Both the position numbers and the translations under genes were made by a program. Positions 56,315 through 64,000 of a DNA stretch of 64,000 bases are shown one piece after another; positions within the stretch are counted from its first letter, which is position 1; the number at the start of each line of letters is the position of its first letter. The stretch lies in assembly GCA_039707655.1 (NCBI GenBank), contig CM077665.1:137473148-137537147 (forward strand). The letters are read 5' to 3'. The notes beneath the pieces are model-generated. The model ran no database searches. It was not told where the DNA came from and saw only the letters and a program-made list of their open reading frames with translations. This DNA is from Elymus sibiricus (Eukaryota > Streptophyta > Magnoliopsida > Poales > Poaceae).

Positions 56315-57091
56315 TCAGTCGGAGTCCTCCTCCTCCTTGATGGTGCCGCGGTGGCACGTCGGCATGGCCGCTTCCCGGGCAGGGGAGCGGCGCCGCCGCG
56401 GCTGGCTTCCCCCCGAAGTCCGGGTGCGCCGGCATGGCGGGGCGTTGTAGCTGTCGTCACACAGGCTCCCCTCGGAGGAGGTATCACTGCTACTGGAAGC
56501 ATGGCGGCCGTCGCCAAGGGCAAGCTCACCTCCAAGATCGCCGCTGCCGCCGCCCTCCGGGCAGCACTCCCAGCGCCTACCGTCCTCACTGGAGATCTTG
56601 ACGAAAAGCGTCACGGCTCCACCGTGCTTGAAGTGGAGTGTGGGCCTCCCCTCCAGGCCGTGGGCGTGGGAGAAGGTCTGCCACCCGTGGCTCAAGAAGG
56701 CGTTGCCTGCGGGGGTAACCTCGACCTCCACCCACAATGCGCCGCTGCAACAACCGTCGGCCTGCAGCCACAGACCTGCGAGCGCGTCAACCGGCAACGT
56801 CTCCGCGAAGGAGCGCGGAAGCTGCAACCAGGAGCTCGCCGGCCTCTCCACTGGCATCAGGAACTCCAGGACCGTGTTGGCCGTGCGGGCTTGCAGACGC
56901 GTCCCGCCTATGGCCACGCCAGCGGAAGCACCGGACCCCACCGAGGTGCGCCCACGCCCACGGGGCGCCGCCGGTGACGTCCCGGTGTACTTGTGAGGGC
57001 GACCCCTGCTCCTCTTGGGAGGTTGTTGGTCCGGCACCCCCTGACAGGCCTTTCCCTTCTCGGCGGCGGAGAACCTCCTCACCGGCGCCAT
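56315..57091 (-). CDS. Antisense ORF of element B: AT-hook-like motif plus B3-like domain
   Basis: The intact 258-residue frame starts at the ATG at 57091 (MAPVRRFSAAEKGKACQGVP). A basic segment with KRSRGRPHKY (residues 26-35) resembles an AT-hook (core RGRP). Residues about 88-170 look like a plant B3 DNA-binding domain of the REM type. They read LQLPRSFAETL, then LWLQADGCCSGALWVEVEV, then FLSHGWQTFSHAHGL, then LHFKHGGAVTLFVK, with the typical GW..F core at 136-140. The C-terminus is Ser/Asp-rich and acidic (EEEDSD). The ORF runs against the element and starts 536 bp inside the 3' LTR, the slot occupied by the transposon-domain ORF in element A. It could be a captured host transcription-factor gene or a resident accessory gene. 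DNA binding is inferred from the fold signature only. Confidence 0.7.
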   Translation of the reverse strand: MAPVRRFSAAEKGKACQGVPDQQPPKRSRGRPHKYTGTSPAAPRGRGRTSVGSGASAGVAIGGTRLQARTANTVLEFLMPVERPASSWLQLPRSFAETLPVDALAGLWLQADGCCSGALWVEVEVTPAGNAFLSHGWQTFSHAHGLEGRPTLHFKHGGAVTLFVKISSEDGRRWECCPEGGGSGDLGGELALGDGRHASSSSDTSSEGSLCDDSYNAPPCRRTRTSGGSQPRRRRSPAREAAMPTCHRGTIKEEEDSD

Positions 57092-57627
57092 GATGGGGGA
57101 GGTGAAGGACGAAGGCAGGGGAGCAAGAAGTAGGAATGGGCTGGGGGCTCAGTTCCCCCCCGCCCATTTACAGCTGGATGAAGGCCAACCGGCGTCTCCC
57201 CTATCCGGGTAATGATGGCCCCGCAACATGAGCCGGTTGTAGGTCAGACGGAGCGGTTGCCGAGGCGTCATGGGGAGTGGAGGCGCCGTGCACTCCTCGG
57301 GCAATGCGTGCCAGACTCGATCGGCATGCTACCCTGCCTCTTTCATCTGCTCCCCTCGGGTCACATCCGCGTGGCCCGAAGGGGGAGAGACCACGGGGAG
57401 ACAGCCGCATTCAAGGAAGGCAATGATGGCCGGGGAGGCACGCAAGCTTCGCGTCAGCTCAACTCAGGGCGGTTCCTGACGTCTTTGGGGAGCCGAGACG
57501 CCCACATCTCACTGTGCACCATGCGTCAAGGTGGGCCTGCAGGCGGATGGGGCCCGCGGCGCTTTGGGTCATCTTCAATGGCTTCGGCCAGAAGCCAACC
57601 CGAGCACGCCTTGGGCCCGGGGGCTAC
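57092..57627. other. Leader/promoter region of the antisense ORF and PPT of element B
   Basis: No further coding region is seen. The PPT GGGCCCGGGGGCTAC lies at 57613-57627 next to the 3' LTR. The region between must hold any promoter for the antisense ORF; I see no clear TATA box there on the minus strand. Confidence 0.4.
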
Positions 57628-58477
57628 TGTCGGCGTCCTGGGAACGGGGGTACCCAGACTTGCCTGCCTGTGGCCCAGGGAGTGGCCCACGTCGACGACC
57701 AAGTACGACCCGGCGCGGCCTCACTCAACACAGGGCCCTCGCGAGACCCCGCGCTCGCGAGGGAGACATCGCCAAGACCCATAGGGGGTAGGCCTCCCTA
57801 GGCCTCCTCCCGAGTGCGGGAGATCTCTATGCGGTGCTCGGCCTCGGGAGGTCAAGGGTGACGCCAGCCAGGCCAGGCGGGCGCCAGCGCGCCAGAGGGG
57901 ACAGTTTCCCCTTTGGTGCAAAGGAGGCAGGGGCGGACACAAGTTCCCAAAGCGCCCCCCAAAGGTTTCCACTCCGGTGCAACAAGACCAAGACCCCGAG
58001 CCCCGCAGGACGGACGTCATCGCCGAGCCCACCTCTGCATCACCACCGCCTACTTTGCAGGCGAAGACCACCTTTCGTCAGGATAAGATGTACCTCCTGT
58101 CCCCTTTCGAATTCGGCCGTTGTGGGATCCCTTCCCGCCATTGCGATAAGGGAGGAGGACCCGGGCCGCTATAAATAGAGGCTAGGCCGCTCGGTAGAGG
58201 AGGACACAACACACCACCCCGAGCACACCCGCGAGGCAACTCACCATTGTACTATTTCATCCACAAACCTCCTCGTGAGGCAATCCACCAAAAGCAGGAG
58301 TAGAGTTTTACGCTTCGCAGCAGCCCGAACCTGGGTAAACTCTCGTGTGCTATCTTCTTCCTCGCCATCGAGCGGGGTCATCGCGTTGTGAGCTTGGAGG
58401 GGTGAAGCTGTTCGGGATCTTCGCACACGCCCCTGGGTTCACACTTCGTAGGGTTTTGCGGAGCCCAAAATCCGACA
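57628..58477 (+). repeat. 3' LTR of element B
   Basis: The LTR runs from TGTCGGCGTCCTGGGAACGG to CAAAATCCGACA. TATAAATA is at about 58171-58178. It is colinear with the split 5' LTR and followed by GGCTC. Confidence 0.9.
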
Positions 58478-58672
58478 GGCTCAACGCTGGACGTCAGGCT
58501 TTTGTCGGTTCGGGCAGTTGCTGAGGAGACACGGGAGCGGGGCCGCCCGCGTCCAACCGCGCACCGCACGCCAGCCCTGGCCCACAGGCAATAAGGGCCC
58601 GCGGTGCTCCGGGCCGTCTTCTTCGACTTCCCCTTGAAGCCAAATCGAGCGCGCCTTGGGCCCGGGGGCTAC

Positions 58673-59526
58673 TATCGGCGTTCTGGATACCGGGGTACCC
58701 AGACTTGCCTGCCTGCGGCCCAGGGCATGGCCCACTTGACGATCCGTACGGACCTACGCGGCTTCACTCAAGACAAGACCCTCACGAGGGTCCCACCCTC
58801 GCGAGGAGGACAACGCCAAGGCTCCCGGAAGGGGGAGGCCTCCCCAGACCCCCTCATGAGTGGCGGAGATCTCTATGCAGCGCTCGGCCTCGGGAGGTCA
58901 AGGGTGACGCCAGCCAGGCCAGGCGGGCGCCAGCGCGCCAGAAGGGACAGTTTCCTCTTTGGTGCAAAGGGGACAAGGGTGAGCGCAGGTTCCCGAGGTG
59001 CCCCGCCAAAGGTTTCCCTACTGGTGCAACGAGACCAGGCCAGCGGACGCGGCAGGACGGATGTCACCAGTGAGCCCACCACCGCGTCACCACCACCTAC
59101 TTTGCAGGCGAAGACCACCTTTCGTCAGGATAAGTTGTACCTCCTGTCCCCTTTCAAATTTGGCAGTTGCGGGATCCCTTCCCGCCATTTGCGATAAGGG
59201 AAGAGGACCCGTGCCGCTATAAATAGAGGCTAGGCTGCTCGGTAGAAGGCAGAGACAGCACACCACCCCGAACACACCCACGAGGGAACTCACCACTGTA
59301 CTAGTTCATCCACAAACCTCCCCGTGAGGTAATCCACCAAAGGCAGGAGTAGCGCTTTACGCTTCGCAGCGGCCTGAACCTGGGTAAACTCTCGTGTGCT
59401 ATCTTCTTCCTTGCCATCGAGCGGGGTCATCGCGTTGTGAGCTTGGAGGGGTGAAGCTATTGGCGATCTTCGCACATGCCCCTGGGTTCGAACTTCATAG
59501 GGTTTTGCGGAGCCCGAAATCCGACA
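58673..59526 (+). repeat. 3' LTR of element A
   Basis: The LTR is colinear with 37373-38224. Its first dinucleotide is TA (TATCGGCG) instead of TG, a G-to-A change at the integrase-recognised terminus after insertion. It ends CCGACA against the TTGAC duplication. The 195-bp piece 58478-58672 is the rest of A's interior after B, including the PPT. Confidence 0.9.
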
Positions 59527-59908
59527 TTGACCAATGCTATGTTTGTCAATCTCCAATAAATTTTACTACTTATACTTTTCCTTATGTGATGTCATTACTC
59601 ACCATAAGATTAGCATATGATTCTTTTCATTTATTTCTCTTCCCTTTTATTCTGATTACAACAAGAAAGAAGAGAAGCAAAATTTGAACTAAACTTTATT
59701 ATATAACTCTCACTCGATTACATAGATAGATAGATCACGAAACTAACACAGGAAAATAGATCATGCTAAACTTTTATTCAACTAAATCATCAGGAAACTA
59801 AAGATCGAACTAGAATAGGTAAAGGTGAATAAAAGTGATGGTGATACGATACTGGGGCACCTCCCCCAAGCTTGGCTCAAGCCAAGGGGAGTGCCCATAC
59901 CCGTGTGC

Positions 59909-60310
59909 TCAAGTCTCCTTTGGTGGTGGTGATGAAGTGGGTGGTGATGAAGAAGTGTCACACTTCAGACTCAATAGGTGCTCGAATTTGCGGATGACTC
60001 TCCGAAGGGTATTGATGTGCTCCTCTAGCAAAATATTTTCACGAATGAGAAATTTATTCTGAACATGGACCGCTTCGAAAGCCCTAAAAGCTTCAATTTC
60101 AATAGGGGTGAGATGACTGTAATAAGGTTGAAGGATATCTTCTTCTTCTCCCTCCTTTGTTGGCATGGATTGCCCTCCTTCTGGGGGCTGATCCTCCATA
60201 GACTCCTTGCCCTTGTCTTCCTCGTTAGCTTCTTTTGGCTCCTCCCACTTCAGCTCCATCTTCATTAGCCAAGCATCTTCTTCTATGTTATTAGAAGAGG
60301 GAGAAGACAT
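59909..60310 (-). CDS. Small ORF after pol in Athila-type copy 2
   Basis: The 133-residue frame starts MSSPSSNNIEEDAWLMKMEL. It is acidic and Lys/Glu-rich, with YYSHLTPIEIEAFRAFEAV and a predicted C-terminal coiled coil (FLIRENILLEEHINTLRRVI), ending in a Ser/Pro-rich tail. It is intact, while copy 1 is truncated by a frameshift, so this is the better model. It has no signal peptide or membrane segment. Function unknown. It sits between integrase and the 3' LTR, in sense. Confidence 0.55.
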   Translation of the reverse strand: MSSPSSNNIEEDAWLMKMELKWEEPKEANEEDKGKESMEDQPPEGGQSMPTKEGEEEDILQPYYSHLTPIEIEAFRAFEAVHVQNKFLIRENILLEEHINTLRRVIRKFEHLLSLKCDTSSSPPTSSPPPKET

Positions 60311-60659
60311 GGTGCCTGGCTTGACCGATCTAATAGGAAAACAGCACGAAACAAGAACAGAGGATTTTTCTGCAATGCGGTCGTCAAAACAGTCGGGGGT
60401 ATATATAGAGAATTTTTATTCTTGGGAAACAAGCATATGGAAGGAAAACAGAGTCGGGAAGGTGTCCGAGGTGGGCACAACCCACCAGGGCATGCCTGGC
60501 AGGGCTGGCGCGCCCTGGTGTATCGTGCTCACCTCGATCGCCTTCCAGTTTATTACTTAATTTCCAAAATTTTCTAATATTCCAAAACTGACAAAAAATA
60601 TTTTTGCGGATTTTTCGGAGTCCGTTTACTTACCGTATCACATACCTCCTATTTTTCAG

Positions 60660-61442
60660 AATTCTGGAGTGTTCCGTATGGTTTCATTTATGTGTTCCTC
60701 TGGTGTCATGGTTTTGATAACATTGCTTTCAACGTTAATAGGCGTACCTAAGATATATTGCTTAATTCTTTGTCCATTGACCACCTTCGGGTTAGTACCT
60801 TCGGCATTATTAATCTTGATAGCTCCAGAACGATAAACCTCTTCGATAATATATGGTCCTTCCCATTTGGAGAGAAGCTTACCTGAAAAAAAATCTTAAA
60901 CGAGAGTTGAACAAAAGAACATAGTCTCCTATTTTGAATTCCTGCTTTTGGATTCTTTTGTCATGCCATCTTTTTACTTTTTCTTTGAATAGTTTGGCAT
61001 TTTTATAAGCTTGGGTTCTCCATTCATCCAGTGAGCTAATATCAAATAGCCTCTTCTCGCCGGCAAGTTTGAAATCATATTTGAGTTCTTTAATTGCCCA
61101 AAATGCTTCATGTTCTAACTCTAGAGGCAAATGACAAGCTTTTCCATATACCATTTTGTATGGAGACATACCCATAGGATTTTTATAAGCTGTTCTATAG
61201 GACCAAAGTGCATCATCTAGTTTCTTAGACCAATTCTTTCGAGACCTATTGATAGTTTTTTGTAATATCAATTTTATTTCCCTATTGCAAAGTTCAACTT
61301 GACCACTAGATTGAGGATGATAGGGTGATGCAATTCTATGGTTAACATCATATTTAGCAATCATCTTACGGAAAGTACCATGAATAAAGTGTGAACCACC
61401 ATCAGTCATTAAACATCTAGGGACTCCAAACTTCGGGAAGAT
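60660..61442 (-). pseudogene. Integrase C-terminal part of Athila-type copy 2
   Basis: In sense the frame starts abruptly at IFPKFGVPRCLMTDGGSHFI (next to the E insertion). It continues through [20 protein letters not shown] and SYRTAYKNPMGMSPYKMVYG to NSRLRFF. There one extra base in a T run (about 60888, sense) shifts the frame before the GPY/F-like end (KWEGPYIIEEVY). It is much less damaged than copy 1. The rest of pol lies beyond the insertions, outside the window. Confidence 0.75.
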
Positions 61443-62313
61443 TGTCGGCGTTCTAGGATCGGGGGTACCCAGACCTGCCTGCCTACGGCCCAGCGCGTGG
61501 CCCACCTCGACGGCCCGGTACGGCCTGGCGACAAACCCCCCAGGACAAGACCCTCGTGAGGATTCCGGCCTCGCGAGGAAAACGACGCCAAGACCCCTAG
61601 AGGAGCGGCTTCCCCAGGTCGCCTCCCGAGGGGCGGAGATTCCTATGTAGGTACCCGGCCTCGGGAGGCAGTGATGATGTGAGCCATGATGACCAAGGCC
61701 AGCGGGCGCCAGCAGGCGCAGAGGGGACAGTTTCCCCTTCGGTGCTAAGGAGGCAGGGGCGTACGCAGGTTCCCAAGGGATCCCCCAAAGGTTTCCCTTC
61801 CGGTGCAATGAGACCAACACCACGAGCTCAGCAGGACGGATGTCATCGCCGAGCCCACCTCTACATCACGCCCGGTTGCTTTGCAGGTGAAGACCACCTT
61901 TTGTCAGGATAAGCTGTACCTCCTATCCCCCTTCAAATTTGGTCGTTGTGGGATCTGTTCCTGCCTGTGCGATAAGGGAAGAGGACCAAGGCCCGCTATA
62001 AATAGGTACTGGCCACCATTGTAGAGAGGGAGATCCACCCTCACCGAAGAGCCCTCGCGAGGTCACTCAACCACTGTACTAGTTCATCCACAAACCTCTT
62101 CGTGAGGCCAATCCACCAAAGCAGGAGTAGGGTTTTACACCTCAAGGTGGCCCGAACCTGGGTAAATCTCTCGTGTCCATCTTCTTGCGCTCTCACGCAT
62201 CTTCGGCAGGGTCTGGCTGTGGAGCGGCAGGCTTGAGACTTGAGCTGGTTGGGATCTTTGCACACGCCCCAGAGTTCGAACCTTCTTGGGTCTGCGGAGC
62301 CTTGATTCCAACA
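61443..62313 (+). repeat. 5' LTR of element E
   Basis: The 871-bp LTR is clearly related to A and B's LTRs but more diverged. A TATAAATA box is at about 61995. It ends GATTCCAACA. Confidence 0.85.
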
Positions 62314-62336
62314 TTTGGTGCGCCAGGTAGGGGAGT

Positions 62337-63118
62337 GTGGAAGCTCCATCTTCACCAGCCGCGCTTCACCCTCGCCTCCTCACCTCCAAGGCGGGCGTTG
62401 CTCCCAAGGCCAGGCAGCCCGCAGCCTGCGAGGACGCCTTGGTTTGCCTGACCACGCCCTCGGTCGCTTGTATCCTCGGTGGGTCACAGACGCCCGCGTC
62501 CGGTCGCCATGTCAAGCAGTTTCTCCACCAGGCGGGCGCAGCTCAGCCGCGGCTCGAGGCCCCGCAGAGCAGGGCGGAGCCGGAGACCGACATCACCTTC
62601 GACTCCAGGGACCATCCTAGGACGACAGTCGCTGCTGGTGCACTCCCCATGCTGTGCACGCCCACCATCAGCAACGTTGTGGTCTCCAAGACCCTCATCG
62701 ACGGCGGCGCCGGCCTCAACGTCCTTTCTGTGGAGGCCTTCGACATGCTCCAGATGCCCTACGACCAGCTTGCGCCCTCCAGGCCTTTCTCAGGGGTGGT
62801 CAGAGGCTCTGCCACCCCCTTGGGGCAGGTGCGTCTCCCCGTCACCTTTGGCACCCGCGACAACTACCGCATCGAGCTGATCGACTTCGACGTGGCCCGC
62901 ATCGGCCTCCCGTACAACGCCATCCTGGGATATCCGGCCCTCGCCAAGTTCATGGCGGCGACGCACCCAGGCTACAACGTCATCAAGATGCCTGGCAGCA
63001 GCGGCGTCATCACCATGGTCGGAGATACCAAGGACGCAGTTCGAGCCCTCAAGCTCGTCTACAAGGCCGCAGCGGCCTCGCGCCCAGACGCTGAGAGCAT
63101 CGCACGCGAAGAAGGAGG
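62337..63118 (+). pseudogene. Element E protease with the gag core deleted
   Basis: A short N-terminal stretch leads directly into VACILGGSQTPASGRHVKQF and then TFDSRDHPR and the aspartic protease (TLIDGGAGLNVLSVEAFDML, YNAILGYPALAKFMAATHPG). This matches A's protease closely and in frame. The roughly 500-residue gag seen in A between these points is missing, so E arose by an internal deletion. The frame is open until the F insertion. No ATG fits the gag N-terminus well. Confidence 0.7.
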
Positions 63119-64000
63119 TGTTGGGTAACGTTGCATGGGAAACAAAATTTTTCCTACGCACACACAAGATCTATCCATGGTGATGAGCATCTACGAGAGG
63201 GAGAGTGAATCTACATACCCTTGTAGATCGCTAAGCGGAAGCGTTTAAGAAACGCGGTTGATGTAGTCGAACGTCTCCGCGATCCAAATCGCAAGTCGTC
63301 CCTTGATCCGATCACGAACTAGCACCGAACGGACGGCACCTCCGCGTTCAACACACGTACGGCTTGATGACGTCTTCACCTCCTCGATCCAGCGAGCGAT
63401 GGTGAAGTAGTGGTTGAGTTCCAGCAGCACGACGGCGTGGTGATGGTGGTGAGGAACAATCTCTGCAGGGCTACGCCAAGCGCTACGGAGATTATGACGG
63501 AGGAACTAGAGGGTTAGGGTTGCCGCACACGGCTTGGGGAAATCTTGATGTATCCCGTGTGCTAGCCCTGCCCCTCTATTTATATGTTGAGCCTTGGGGT
63601 CTAAACTTGGAGTAAAAGCCTCCTCCAGGTCGGTTTTGCCCACACAAGGTCGGTTTGGCCCGCAGGGAAAGAGTCCAACTCGGATCCCTGCCGAACCGTG
63701 CACAGCCGCACACAAGCGGTAGTACCGCTTCACACAAGCGGTAGTACCGCTTGGGCGGTAGTACCGCTTCACACAAGCGGTAGTACCGCTCGGGCGGTAG
63801 TACCGCTTCACCAAGCGGTAGTACCGCTTACGCGGCAGCAAAACTACTTTTGCACTTTCCAATACCTCGTGGGCTTTAATCCCTTGGCCCATATAAAGTG
63901 TTCTTGCACCCGAACACTTCGGTAAACATCCGGAACCCCTTCCGGTGAACTCCGTAACTCTTCCGGAGATCAAAACACTATTATCACATATATCAATCTT
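63119..64000 (-). repeat. LTR F, partial, runs off the window
   Basis: The plus strand starts TGTTGGGTAACG. On the minus strand a TATAAATAG box (63584-63576) gives the promoter, so the LTR is probably in minus orientation and its sense 3' end is at 63119. Upstream of the TATA box (63717-63826) is a six-unit hairpin array. The LTR interrupts element E after its protease. I recognise it as a common wheat LTR type but cannot name it. Confidence 0.7.
63713..63833. repeat. Array of six near-palindromes AGCGGTAGTACCGCT
   Basis: CGGTAGTACCG starts at 63717, 63739, 63756, 63778, 63795 and 63816. Each has arms AGCGGTA and TACCGCT or close variants around a central G. Spacing alternates between 22 and 17 nt, with one 21-nt interval, and linkers are CACACA- or GGG-type. 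Each unit can form a short hairpin. Confidence 0.9.

Larger units (their letters stand above)
45517..58477 (+). mobile_element. Element B: non-autonomous Gypsy with an antisense B3-domain ORF
   Basis: GGCTC flanks it (45512-45516 and 58478-58482). The LTRs, about 850 bp each, are 45517-46077 plus 52978-53265 (split by element C) and 57628-58477. The 5' LTR is followed by TTTGGCGCGCCAGGTAGGGG, and the 3' LTR is preceded by GGGCCCGGGGGCTAC. The interior holds a gag N-terminal remnant, a 54-bp minisatellite, spacer repeats shared with A, and an antisense ORF at 57091-56315. No protease, RT or integrase is present. Without C the element is about 6.06 kb. It probably depends on proteins of a relative of A or E. 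Confidence 0.9.
37373..59526 (+). mobile_element. Element A: Gypsy with sense gag-protease and antisense ORF
   Basis: TTGAC flanks the element (37368-37372 and 59527-59531). The LTRs are 37373-38224 and 58673-59526, about 852 bp each. The sequence after the 5' LTR is TTTGGCACGCCAGGTAGGGG (PBS side). The PPT GGGCCCGGGGGCTAC precedes the 3' LTR, so orientation is plus. The interior has gag-protease (38295-40709), a repeat-rich spacer and an antisense ORF (45387-42522). No integrase or RT motif is present. Element B is inserted at 45517 between the antisense ORF start and the 3' LTR. Without B the element is 9188 bp. The 3' LTR starts TATCGGCG instead of TGTCGGCG. Confidence 0.9.
59527..61442 (-). 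mobile_element. Athila-type Gypsy copy 2, continuation
   Basis: After the TTGAC duplication the sequence continues exactly where 37372 left off, as shown by the uninterrupted homology to copy 1 at 28707-30605. It includes the PPT-like hairpin (59855-59898), a small ORF (60310-59909) and the integrase end (61442-60660). It is cut at 61442 by element E. Confidence 0.85.
61443..63118 (+). mobile_element. Element E: partial Gypsy related to A and B
   Basis: It begins TGTCGGCGTTCTAGGATCGG within copy 2's integrase. Its LTR is followed by TTTGGTGCGCCAGGTAGGGG. The interior continues into protease sequence and is then cut at 63118 by another LTR. The far end is outside the window, so its TSD cannot be checked; the left flank is AAGAT. 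Confidence 0.8.

Noticed and set aside
60879..61823. 314-codon frame that joins a Pro/Gly-rich part to integrase
   Set aside because: Its first third is element E's LTR read in antisense; the join at 61443 is an insertion breakpoint, not a gene fusion.
63713..63833. Regularly spaced repeats resembling a small CRISPR array
   Set aside because: This is plant nuclear DNA, the units are 11-15 nt hairpins with near-constant linkers rather than unique spacers, and they lie inside an LTR.

Overview
The window is nuclear DNA from a grass, most likely a Triticeae genome (wheat, Aegilops or barley type). It has one intact intron-containing plant gene (a reversibly glycosylated polypeptide / UDP-arabinopyranose mutase), a nuclear tRNA-Asp gene, Stowaway and Harbinger DNA transposons, and then about 50 kb of nested LTR retrotransposons. 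Retrotransposon family names below come from memory of Triticeae repeats and are tentative. The boundaries, target-site duplications (TSDs), primer-binding sites (PBSs) and polypurine tracts (PPTs) were read from the sequence.

Gene island, 1-13.8 kb. The RGP/UAM gene has four coding exons at 2383-2700, 4111-4361, 4439-4607 and 4780-5127, giving 361 codons plus stop. A tRNA-Asp(GUC) gene lies on the minus strand at 6480-6551. A perfect 76-bp inverted repeat with an 8-nt loop lies at 7102-7261. A TTA-flanked PIF/Harbinger element at 7573-10208 carries only a Myb/SANT-type ORF1, which has one nonsense codon. A long-armed fold-back element at 11745-12652 holds a Stowaway-like MITE in its loop.

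Retrotransposon block 1, 13.8-26.9 kb. A Gypsy LTR and the start of a 'putative gypsy type transposon' ORF are interrupted by a SIRE/Maximus-type Copia element on the minus strand (14936-26493). It has matched LTRs, an initiator-Met PBS, a gag and an env-like ORF, but no recognisable protease, integrase or reverse transcriptase. A solo LTR with TSD CTCTA sits in its gag, and a small MITE sits in its env-like ORF.

Block 2, 26.9-64 kb. Two copies of an Athila-type Gypsy element (minus strand, tRNA-Asp PBS) lie in tandem and share the LTR at 34676-36192. The second copy is split at 37372 by a four-deep nest: copy 2 contains element A (37373-59526, TSD TTGAC); A contains B (45517-58477, TSD GGCTC); B contains C (46078-52972, TSD GGCCG). 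A carries gag-protease in sense and a spliced transposon-domain ORF in antisense. B, a shorter relative with similar LTRs, carries a gag remnant, a 54-bp minisatellite and an intact antisense ORF with an AT-hook-like motif and a B3-like DNA-binding domain. C is a non-autonomous element with one 220-codon ORF. After A, copy 2 resumes and is split in its integrase by a further relative (E, 61443), which is itself split by an unrelated LTR (F, from 63119).

The strongest candidates for something new are: the antisense B3/AT-hook ORF in B; repeated copies of the PPT inside C and the Athila-type elements; clusters of the interrupted palindrome CGGT-N3-ACCG upstream of the TATA box in two unrelated LTR families; and a pol-less Copia that keeps gag and an env-like ORF.
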